In this document: positions 6,451 through 11,638 of the stretch, in pieces
Layout: every line of letters starts with the position of its first letter
Position numbering within the stretch: position 1 is the first letter of the stretch
Assembly (NCBI GenBank): GCA_008501785.1
Contig: QQUD01000793.1
Span: 1 to 11,638, forward strand
Reading direction: 5' to 3'
Length of the DNA stretch: 11,638 bases
Source: Chloroflexota bacterium
GTDB lineage: Bacteria > Chloroflexota > Anaerolineae > Promineifilales > Promineifilaceae
The notes under the pieces: generated by a model
What the model saw: the letters and a program-made list of their open reading frames with translations, nothing else
Told to the model about the DNA's origin: nothing
The model's database searches: none
Translations under genes and position numbers: made by a program

Positions 6451-7428
6451 ATGACGAATAAACATACAATTCCCAAACGTATTGAACTCCCCACCGGCAT
6501 GGCAGTGGGGAATGTAAACGCCTATTTGTTTACAGCACCGGAGCCGATTTTAATTGATTGTGGAATTCGGGTGGATGGCGCATGGGAGGTGTTAGAAAAT
6601 GGATTGGCAGAGCATGGAATTGCTGTTTCGGACCTGTCTCGGGTGATTATTACCCATCCACATGTTGACCATTATGGACTGGCTGGACGCATCGTGGCTG
6701 GGAGTGATGCCGAGGTTTGGATTTCTGATATTGGCGCACCCTGGTTGCTGAGCACTAAAGAAATGTGGCAGCAACGCCTTGAATTTTATCACGATCAATT
6801 TTTAATCCACTTAGGCTATTCACCTCAGGCAATTGAGGAGATGATTGCAGGTATTCATCATGTTTCCACTCAAATTCATGAAATTCCCTCAGCATCTGTG
6901 GTTACATTTCAAGTAGACGGGATATTACAGCTTGGTGGTTTGGCGTGGCAAATATTACACACACCAGGGCACTCCTACAGACAAACCTGTTTCTATCAAT
7001 CGGAAACTCGCCAGCTACTTTCAGCTGATCATATTTTGGCAAAAACACCGACGCCTGTCGTTGAGCAGTCGCCGCAGACAAATCAACGTTTACAAGCGCT
7101 GCCTCAATTTTTACGGTCCCTAGATTTAGTAGAGCAGCTTGATGTGGACATGGTGTATCCTGGGCATGGACGGCCGTTTTCTAACCTTCACGAAATCATT
7201 CAACGACAGCGAACCCGCATAGATGAGCGCAAGGCTGAATGTTTGTCACTTATTCAAGATGGGAAACACAAAATTCCAGAGCTGTTGGACATCATGTACG
7301 CCCATTACCCGGTGCAATACCGGTCAATTGGGTTGTGGATGGTTGTTGGGTATCTCGATTTGCTCCAGTCAGAAAGCAAAGTTGTTGAGCGAACTGTTGA
7401 TGACATTTGGCATTATTATCCTTGCTAA
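6451..7428 (+). CDS. Metallo-beta-lactamase-fold hydrolase (glyoxalase II/LACTB2-like)
   Basis: A 325-aa MBL-fold protein. The dinuclear metal site is complete: THPHVDH gives H69, H71, D73 and H74; HTPGHS gives H174; SADH gives D193; and YPGHGRPF gives H239. The ~80 residues after that are helical and may form the C-terminal winged-helix-like extension of LACTB2/MBLAC2-like hydrolases, some of which act on thioesters such as acyl-CoA. Given the acyl-CoA genes nearby, a thioesterase role is plausible but inferred. ATG 6451 begins 13 nt after the Nudix stop without a clear ribosome binding site, suggesting translational coupling. An in-frame extension to 6370 would overlap the Nudix gene and is unnecessary. 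ACGGCCGT occurs at 7170. Confidence 0.82.
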   Translation: MTNKHTIPKRIELPTGMAVGNVNAYLFTAPEPILIDCGIRVDGAWEVLENGLAEHGIAVSDLSRVIITHPHVDHYGLAGRIVAGSDAEVWISDIGAPWLLSTKEMWQQRLEFYHDQFLIHLGYSPQAIEEMIAGIHHVSTQIHEIPSASVVTFQVDGILQLGGLAWQILHTPGHSYRQTCFYQSETRQLLSADHILAKTPTPVVEQSPQTNQRLQALPQFLRSLDLVEQLDVDMVYPGHGRPFSNLHEIIQRQRTRIDERKAECLSLIQDGKHKIPELLDIMYAHYPVQYRSIGLWMVVGYLDLLQSESKVVERTVDDIWHYYPC

Positions 7429-7435
7429 TATTTAG

Positions 7436-7490
7436 ATTAGACCAATTTATAAGCGGCAAATCGTGCAAAGCAAAATAGAATTGGTCCAAT
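7436..7490 (+). terminator. Imperfect inverted repeat after the MBL gene
   Basis: ATTAGACCAATT (7436-7447) and AATTGGTCCAAT (7479-7490) are 12-bp arms with a single mismatch, separated by 31 nt. The right arm contains the palindrome TTGGTCCAA. No T-run follows, so this may be an operator or a transcript-end structure for the upstream gene rather than a classic terminator. Confidence 0.4.
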
Positions 7491-7529
7491 CTTGACACAG
7501 GACCATTCGCTCAGAATTCAGAGGGAAAA

Positions 7530-9218
7530 ATGAAAATTGAACTGTTTAATCAACCTCCTCCGAGATTGGGTAATCAATTTTATGAGGATCGTGTTTTGCG
7601 TTCGTATCTCAAACGGGTTTTGCCGCCGAATGTCCAAAAACAGATTGATGACCCTTTAGCCGAAATGGGGGAGATGGCCGGTGGTGACCTATACCAATTT
7701 CAGTTGGATGACCGGTTAAACGAACCCATGTTAACGAATTGGGATGCATGGGGGAATCGCATTGACCAGATTGAGGTGACGCCACTGTGGAAGCGGGCAG
7801 AACAGCTTGCGGCGGAGTTTGGAGTGGTGGCTGCGGCTTATGAGGGGAAATACGGCCGTTTTGATCGCATTTACCAATTTGCGCTGGCTTATCTCTTCCA
7901 TCCCTCAACCGATGTCTATACTTGCCCGCTGGCAATGACAGATGGCGCAGCCCGCACGCTGCTGCTTTCAGGCAACCGAGAATTGGTTGACCGGGCGGTG
8001 CCACATCTAACCAGCCGAGATCCACAGCAGTTTTGGACCAGTGGCCAATGGATGACAGAATCAACAGGTGGGTCTGATGTGGGTTTGTCGCAAACCATTG
8101 CACGATTAAATCGGAATGAGGAGTGGGTGTTAAACGGCCGTAAATGGTTCACCTCCGCCACAACTTCCCAGATGGCCCTCACCCTGGCGCGTCCCGAAGG
8201 AAATGGTCCGGGTGGAAAAGGGCTGGCGCTATTTTACCTGGAACTGCGGGATGAAAATGGGAAGTTGCGCAATATTGAGGTGATGCGCTTAAAAGACAAA
8301 CTGGGAACGCGCAAAGTGCCAACGGCTGAATTGATGCTGCATGGTGTGACTGCGATTCCGGTGATGGGTTTAGACAATGGCGTTCGCAACATTGTGCCGA
8401 TGCTGCATTTGACGCGCACCTGGAATGCTGTGAGTGCGGCGTCATTTATGCGGCGGGGGATGGCATTGGCCCGTGATTTTGCCAAACGTCGGCTGGCATT
8501 TGGTGATACATTGGACAAAAAACCGCTGCATGTTCATACGTTGGCGATGATGCAGGCGGAAACAGAAGCGGCTTTTCACCTCACTTTTTTCCTGGTTGAA
8601 CTCATTGGAAAAAACGAAGCAGGAGATATTTCAGAGGATGAAGCGGCGCTGCTGCGCATATTAACTTCAATTACGAAATTGACGACTGGCAGGCAAGGGG
8701 TGTTGGTCAGTTCTGAGGTGTTGGAGGCGTTTGGTGGTGCCGGGTATGTAGAGGATTCGGGATTGCCCATGCTGCTGCGAGATGCTCAGGTGCTGCCGAT
8801 TTGGGAGGGTACCACAAATGTATTGGCGTTGGATACAGTGCGTGCATTGGTGAAGGAACACTCGTGGCCTATTTTTCAATCAACCGTAACAGAGTTGGTT
8901 CAGTCGGCGCGAGATGCACGGTTGGTTGAGGTGGGGAAGGTGGTGGAAACGGCCGTTTCTCATTCAGTAAATTGGTTGCAACAAGCTGTTCAGGCTGGCC
9001 AGCCCCTGCTGGAATCCGGTGCGCGGCAGCTGGCGCTGACGATGGGGCGTGCGTTGTCTTTGGCTTTGCTGGTTCGACATGCGCAGTGGTCGATGGATGT
9101 GGAGAAAGACGGCCGTTCTCGTGCGGCTGCTGTCCAATTTTCACAAAACGGTATCGAGCAGATTGCCCCGATTGATTTGAAAGCAGATGCAGCCTTAGCA
9201 AACGATACGCCATTATAG
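7530..9218 (+). CDS. Acyl-CoA dehydrogenase, AidB-like subfamily
   Basis: A 562-aa flavoprotein, ~170 residues longer than ordinary acyl-CoA dehydrogenases because it has the AidB-type N-terminal domain ('LRSYLKRVLP ... DDPLAEMGEMAGGDLYQ') and a C-terminal helical extension. The FAD motif WMTESTGGSDVG is at 174-185, followed by 'NGRKWFTSATTSQMAL'. 'LEAFGGAGYVEDSGLPMLLRDAQVLPIWEGTTNVLALD' contains the conserved catalytic-type Glu426. AidB proteins are linked to alkylation stress and bind DNA in E. coli; related enzymes such as C. elegans ACDH-11 bind long acyl-CoA. Which applies here is open, but the neighbouring hydratase and dehydrogenase genes favour acyl-CoA oxidation. GAGGG at 7521-7525 supports the start. 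Four ACGGCCGT copies (7852, 8134, 8949, 9109) make it the densest gene in the window. Confidence 0.85.
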   Translation: MKIELFNQPPPRLGNQFYEDRVLRSYLKRVLPPNVQKQIDDPLAEMGEMAGGDLYQFQLDDRLNEPMLTNWDAWGNRIDQIEVTPLWKRAEQLAAEFGVVAAAYEGKYGRFDRIYQFALAYLFHPSTDVYTCPLAMTDGAARTLLLSGNRELVDRAVPHLTSRDPQQFWTSGQWMTESTGGSDVGLSQTIARLNRNEEWVLNGRKWFTSATTSQMALTLARPEGNGPGGKGLALFYLELRDENGKLRNIEVMRLKDKLGTRKVPTAELMLHGVTAIPVMGLDNGVRNIVPMLHLTRTWNAVSAASFMRRGMALARDFAKRRLAFGDTLDKKPLHVHTLAMMQAETEAAFHLTFFLVELIGKNEAGDISEDEAALLRILTSITKLTTGRQGVLVSSEVLEAFGGAGYVEDSGLPMLLRDAQVLPIWEGTTNVLALDTVRALVKEHSWPIFQSTVTELVQSARDARLVEVGKVVETAVSHSVNWLQQAVQAGQPLLESGARQLALTMGRALSLALLVRHAQWSMDVEKDGRSRAAAVQFSQNGIEQIAPIDLKADAALANDTPL

Positions 9219-9231
9219 TCATTTTCCAGTT

Positions 9232-9263
9232 TGCAAAATTGAAATTTTGTTGCAGTTTTTTTT
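9232..9263 (+). terminator. Probable intrinsic terminator after the AidB-like gene
   Basis: CAAAAT (9234-9239) and ATTTTG (9244-9249) form a stem with a TGAA loop, extended by a G-U pair, followed by eight consecutive T at 9256-9263. The stem is AT-rich and weak, but the T-run and its position 15 nt after the stop codon fit a terminator. Confidence 0.5.
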
Positions 9264-9290
9264 GACTGTTGTTATGTTTAGCTTGATATT
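9262..9290 (+). promoter_or_regulatory. Sigma70-like promoter for the lipoprotein gene
   Basis: TTGACT (9262-9267) and GATATT (9285-9290) lie exactly 17 bp apart, matching the -35 at 5/6 and the -10 at 4/6 positions. Transcription would start near 9297, giving a ~54-nt leader. The -35 begins inside the T-run of the preceding terminator. Confidence 0.45.
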
Positions 9291-9350
9291 TTTATTTCCT
9301 GTTTTTCAATGAATTTACATTGGAATTATGCAAGTTGAGAGGAGAGTTGT

Positions 9351-9854
9351 ATGAAGTTCCGCAGTTTGTTTTTTATTCTCGTGGTTAGCCTGCTGTTGAG
9401 TGGCTGTGGTTTGTTGGGAAATAATGCTGATACTGGTGAGAGCATAACCCAAGATTATGATTATGCATCTGGTGGGCAAAATTTTTCGGTGTTGCTCAAT
9501 GGGGTGGGTATGAAGATCGATAGTGTCATTCCACGATCTGGTGCGCGTGTTGGATACACTTATCTCGTTTTGACTGTCGAATTAGTAAATCAGTCTAGCA
9601 ATCCAATTGTGCCTGAAACCTTTGTTCTTGTGGATGATGCTTCTAACAAATATGCGTCACAAAAGAATTTGGCTTTTGAGTCTGAATTGACCCGGCTGCC
9701 TTTATTTGTGAATAAAGGTGATGAAGGTGTCACTGGTCATATTATTTTTGAAGTTCCTAATGCGGCATTGCAAGCTGATTTGCGATTGCGCTGGGAGTCA
9801 GAGTCTCACAAGTCACGCATTGATATATTTTTAGGGGCTTTGCCTGCTGTTTAG
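9351..9854 (+). CDS. Secreted lipoprotein with DUF4352-like beta-sandwich domain
   Basis: A 167-aa protein whose N-terminus is a lipoprotein signal: KFR, a hydrophobic core (LFFILVVSLLL) and the lipobox LSGC with lipidated Cys19. After a ~20-residue acidic linker, the mature part is beta-rich with 'GARVGYTYLVLTVELVNQSSNPIVPETFVLVDDASNKYASQ' and 'NKGDEGVTGHIIFEVP', the pattern of DUF4352-type immunoglobulin-like domains found in many surface lipoproteins of unknown function. GAGAGGAGAG at 9337-9346 is a strong ribosome binding site. The gene has its own promoter and an upstream terminator, so it is probably transcribed separately. Confidence 0.72.
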   Translation: MKFRSLFFILVVSLLLSGCGLLGNNADTGESITQDYDYASGGQNFSVLLNGVGMKIDSVIPRSGARVGYTYLVLTVELVNQSSNPIVPETFVLVDDASNKYASQKNLAFESELTRLPLFVNKGDEGVTGHIIFEVPNAALQADLRLRWESESHKSRIDIFLGALPAV

Positions 9855-9871
9855 AAGAATTTTGTGGGGAA

Positions 9872-9879
9872 ACGGCCGT
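9872..9879. repeat. Intergenic copy of the ACGGCCGT palindrome
   Basis: This is the only exact copy outside a coding region, 18 nt after the lipoprotein stop and ~20 nt before the left inverted repeat of the GxxExxY cassette. Its presence in non-coding DNA shows that the motif is not a by-product of a protein sequence. Flanks: 10 G/3 C before, 5 G/6 C after (30 nt each). Confidence 0.9.
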
Positions 9880-9901
9880 ATTAGACTGAACTAGCCTTTA
9901 A

Positions 9902-10237
9902 AACTCGGACAGGAGAAACACGGACGGAGATAGTGATGGGTTTGTTGTTTGAGGAGGAGAGTTATGAGTTGCGTGGTTGTGTGTTTGAGGTACGCAAGAA
10001 GTTAGGAACGGGTTGGCCAGAGGAAGCGTATCATCAAGCATTGGCTTGCGCATTAAAAGAAATGAACGTTCCTGTAAAATCAAAATTGCGATGCCCTATG
10101 TTTCAACACAGGAGGGAATTGCATGTTTTTGAACTAGTTTACAAATTGGCCTAATCGTGAATTATGGGAAAAATTGTTTACAAATATACGGCGTAAAAGC
10201 AAAAAACCATCCGTCCGAGTTTTCTCCCGTCCGTGTT
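9902..10237. mobile_element. Cassette-like unit: GxxExxY gene bracketed by long inverted repeats
   Basis: The segments 9902-9927 and 10211-10237 are inverted copies of each other, with about 23 matched positions, 3 substitutions and one 1-base indel. Each arm also contains two direct copies of a CGTCCG-W-GTT-like decamer (right arm 10212-10221 and 10228-10237). Between them sits a truncated GxxExxY gene whose ribosome binding site overlaps the left arm. There is no transposase, and I could not find clear target-site duplications, so calling it mobile is inference; it could be a non-autonomous element or a repeat family tied to GxxExxY genes. Confidence 0.5.
9936..10154 (+). pseudogene. GxxExxY protein, C-terminally truncated
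   Basis: The frame encodes 72 aa starting 'MGLLFEEESYELRGCVFEVRKKLGTGWPEEAYHQALACALKEMNVPV'. This matches the N-terminal half of GxxExxY-family proteins (G-[TW]..E..Y core, here GTGWPEEAY), which are usually ~120-130 aa and continue into a nuclease-like 'DL..ELK' segment. Here the frame reads 'RRELHVFELVYKLA' and stops, so the expected D-x-ExK half is missing. A 10-nt direct repeat GTTTACAAAT (10137-10146 and 10176-10185) near the break may mark a slippage deletion. ATG 9936 has GGAG at 9926-9929. The family's function is not established, though the D/ExK half hints at a nuclease-like fold. Confidence 0.6.
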
Positions 10238-10254
10238 AAAAAAAAGGAAAGTGA

Positions 10255-10590
10255 ATGACAGAGCTGACAATTAAGCAGTATCAAAAGATGGTGGATGAAT
10301 GGATTACGACGGTTGGGGTGCGGTATTATTCGGAGTTGACGAATACGGCCGTTCTCATGGAAGAAGTCGGTGAAGTTGCCCGCATCATGGCCCGCCTTTA
10401 CGGCGACCAAAGCTTTAAAGAGTCTGATGAATCCTATGACCTGGCCGATGAAATGGCCGACGTATTGTTTGTCCTGGTTGGTTTGGCGAACCAAACTGGT
10501 GTCGATTTGACAGAAGCTATTGAAAAAAACATGGCTAAGAAAACCAACCGGGATAGAGAACGCCATGCGAATAATCCAAAATTAAAATAA
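10255..10590 (+). CDS. MazG-like nucleotide pyrophosphohydrolase
   Basis: A 111-aa all-alpha NTP pyrophosphohydrolase of the single-domain MazG/dUTPase-2 superfamily. The metal-binding signature is present: EEVGE at residues 36-40 (ExxE) and E66-M-A-D69 (ExxD) within 'LADEMADVLFVLVGLANQTGVDL'. Such enzymes hydrolyse (d)NTPs to monophosphates and PPi, usually as housecleaning of non-canonical nucleotides. The gene begins 18 nt after the right inverted repeat of the GxxExxY cassette, with AAGGA just upstream. ACGGCCGT at 10345 is read as Thr-Ala-Val. It probably leads a short operon with the next two genes. Confidence 0.82.
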   Translation: MTELTIKQYQKMVDEWITTVGVRYYSELTNTAVLMEEVGEVARIMARLYGDQSFKESDESYDLADEMADVLFVLVGLANQTGVDLTEAIEKNMAKKTNRDRERHANNPKLK

Positions 10591-10611
10591 ATTGTTTATC
10601 AGGAATCTAAG

Positions 10612-11379
10612 ATGAAACCCATTGCCGTGATCCCGCTAAATGACCCCAGTGGCATCGTGCTGCCCCATTTAAAAGCAGTTGTGCCATCTTTAAAATCATC
10701 TTTTGCGAAAGTGTTTGGCAGCGTAACGGCCGTAACACCAAAAGAGGTTGTTCATTGGTGCAAAGCCGATCCCTTTTTTGACCTTATATTTCACGAAAGT
10801 CCTGTCTCAATTGGAGAAGACTTTTTGACCTTGTATGCAAATGCTGCAAAGTCGAGTCACCCAAATCAAATCTTACATTTGTGTTTTCCAGATCGGCTTG
10901 CATTTGCACTGCAATCCTGCTATCGGGGTGCTTTTTTTGAAGATGTGAATTCTATTAAATCGGATTGTGTGCCGCTCATTTTTACCCGGTCGCCTTCTGC
11001 ATGGGCTACGCATCCCCAAAATTATTACGAGTTTGAACAAGTAGTAACGAGAACTGGAGAGCATTTGTTTGAAAAGACATTAGACTTTGCCTGGTGCCAT
11101 ATTGTTTTTGAAGCACATCAATTGCTAGAAATTTTGCCAAAAGTAAAAAGTCGAGATTTAAGCTGCATGGCTGAACTTGTTTTAGCCGTGCGAGATGAAG
11201 TGACTATCAAAGAGGTTGATTGGCTGTCCTGGGAAGACCCATTTGTCTTGGGGGTAGATGCGCTTGAATTAAAACAAGAAAGGGAGCAAAGTGTTTTTGA
11301 GGTTCATAAACGTCTCAATTATGTGATTGCGATGCTACAATTGCTTAAAGATGCTTCTATGGAAAGGAATTTTTCATGA
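10612..11379 (+). CDS. Hypothetical protein, 255 aa
   Basis: I do not recognise this protein. It starts 'MKPIAVIPLNDPSG', a beta-strand plus loop seen at the start of some alpha/beta transferases, but no DxD or other catalytic motif is clear. Notable segments are 'ILHLCFPDRLAFAL', 'PLIFTRSPSAWATHPQNYYEFEQ' and a C-terminal 'QEREQSVFEVHKRLNYVIAMLQLLKDA' helix. No signal peptide or membrane segment is visible. AGGA at 10601-10604 supports the start. Its stop overlaps the next start (ATGA, 11376-11379), so it is translationally coupled to the MaoC-type hydratase, and the two may act together. ACGGCCGT occurs at 10726. Confidence 0.7.
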   Translation: MKPIAVIPLNDPSGIVLPHLKAVVPSLKSSFAKVFGSVTAVTPKEVVHWCKADPFFDLIFHESPVSIGEDFLTLYANAAKSSHPNQILHLCFPDRLAFALQSCYRGAFFEDVNSIKSDCVPLIFTRSPSAWATHPQNYYEFEQVVTRTGEHLFEKTLDFAWCHIVFEAHQLLEILPKVKSRDLSCMAELVLAVRDEVTIKEVDWLSWEDPFVLGVDALELKQEREQSVFEVHKRLNYVIAMLQLLKDASMERNFS

Positions 11380-11638
11380 CTTTAGACTTAGAAAAAGTGC
11401 TTGGTTACGAATTTGAGCCAAAAGAGTTTGTTTACAATGAGCGAGATGTTAGCTTATATTCATTATCGGTTGGTGCTGCTGCAGATCCGGTCGATCCGAA
11501 TGAGCTAAAGTTTGTGTATGAGCTAAGTCCACACTTTACACCACTGCCAACGATGGCGGTTATTTTTCCGTTTGTCGTGTTTTGGCAGATACCGGATGTG
11601 CCTGGTTTGACGTTTAATCCAATTATGCTGCTGCATGG
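11376..11638 (+). CDS. MaoC-like / MFE-2-type enoyl-CoA hydratase, N-terminal part (3' truncated by window)
   Basis: An open frame of 87 codons runs from ATG 11376 to the window edge. It reads 'YNERDVSLYSLSVGAAADPVDPNELKFVYEL', then 'HFTPLPTMAVIFPF', and ends with 'FNPIMLLHG'. This is the N-terminal hot-dog domain of the hydratase-2 family (MaoC, and the hydratase part of peroxisomal multifunctional enzyme 2), which hydrates trans-2-enoyl-CoA to (R)-3-hydroxyacyl-CoA. In that family the catalytic 'hydratase 2' motif lies in the second hot-dog domain, beyond this window. AAAGGA at 11363-11368 is the ribosome binding site, and the start overlaps the previous stop by ATGA. It supplies the step after the acyl-CoA dehydrogenases in beta-oxidation. 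Confidence 0.82.
   Translation, partial: MTLDLEKVLGYEFEPKEFVYNERDVSLYSLSVGAAADPVDPNELKFVYELSPHFTPLPTMAVIFPFVVFWQIPDVPGLTFNPIMLLH

Larger units (their letters stand above)
99..10733. repeat. Dispersed highly iterated palindrome ACGGCCGT, 18 exact copies
   Basis: Exact copies start at 99, 1805, 1923, 3550, 4091, 4660, 5042, 5457, 6155, 6398, 7170, 7852, 8134, 8949, 9109, 9872, 10345 and 10726. Six extend to AACGGCCGTT (99, 1805, 3550, 4660, 6398, 8949). An equal-base model predicts about 0.2 copies in 11.6 kb. Within genes all three frames are used: Thr-Ala-Val (6), x-Gly-Arg (8) and x-Arg-Pro (3); one copy is intergenic. Of the 19 CGGCCG hexamers I found, 18 have A before and T after; the exception is GCGGCCGT at 1054. 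This points to selection or mutational maintenance at the DNA level. Confidence 0.93.

Noticed and set aside
7493..7521. TTGACA at 7493-7498 as a promoter for the AidB-like gene
   Set aside because: No acceptable -10 at 16-18 bp spacing, and a start there would leave almost no leader before 7530.
5143..9890. ATTAGACTGAA repeated at 5143-5153 and 9880-9890, both intergenic
   Set aside because: Repeats of 11 nt are expected by chance several times in a window this size, and surrounding similarity is weak.
535..11064. Many minus-strand open frames up to 219 codons
   Set aside because: All overlap well-recognised + strand genes, lack family motifs and look like antisense shadows.
1..11638. CRISPR array, tRNA, rRNA or transposase
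   Set aside because: No regularly spaced repeats, no cloverleaf-like segment and no transposase or integrase motif was seen.

Overview
This 11.6 kb window is a compact, moderate-GC bacterial chromosome segment with every recognisable gene on the + strand. The gene mix (selB, ACAD10/11-like and AidB-like acyl-CoA dehydrogenases, a ComB-like phosphatase, a cyclic-nucleotide-domain histidine kinase, a DUF4352-type lipoprotein, a GxxExxY gene) suggests an environmental bacterium. Chloroflexota is my tentative guess, from general gene content rather than a diagnostic marker.

Layout. 1-362: 3' end of selB. 559-3731: SDR oxidoreductase, ACAD10/11-type acyl-CoA dehydrogenase and APH-type small-molecule kinase, behind a good sigma70-like promoter. 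The combination resembles the bacterial Lva and mammalian ACAD10/ACAD11 logic for 4-oxo/4-hydroxy acids: reduce, phosphorylate the 4-hydroxyacyl-CoA, eliminate phosphate. 3871-5112: cytosolic histidine kinase with an N-terminal cyclic-nucleotide-binding domain and no neighbouring response regulator. 5192-7428: ComB-family phosphatase, Nudix hydrolase and metallo-beta-lactamase-fold hydrolase, closely spaced. 7530-9218: AidB-like acyl-CoA dehydrogenase followed by a probable terminator. 9351-9854: small lipoprotein with its own promoter. 9902-10237: truncated GxxExxY gene bracketed by a long imperfect inverted repeat. 10255-11638: MazG-like pyrophosphohydrolase, an unrecognised 255-aa protein, and the 5' part of a MaoC/MFE-2-type enoyl-CoA hydratase that overlaps it by an ATGA junction and runs off the window.

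Functionally, lipid or acyl-CoA catabolism dominates (SDR, two acyl-CoA dehydrogenases, acyl-CoA kinase, hydratase), with nucleotide housekeeping (Nudix, MazG) and one signalling protein.

The most striking signal is not a gene. The 8-bp palindrome ACGGCCGT occurs 18 times (about 0.2 expected for a random 8-mer), in 10 of the 13 protein genes, in all three reading frames and once between genes. It resembles the highly iterated palindrome HIP1 of cyanobacteria but has a different sequence. At 16 of the 18 copies the + strand changes from more G-rich on the 5' side to more C-rich on the 3' side (30-nt flanks, counted by hand: 203 G/63 C before, 107 G/136 C after), giving a sawtooth GC skew. This symmetric flank asymmetry is the best candidate here for an undescribed DNA-level system.
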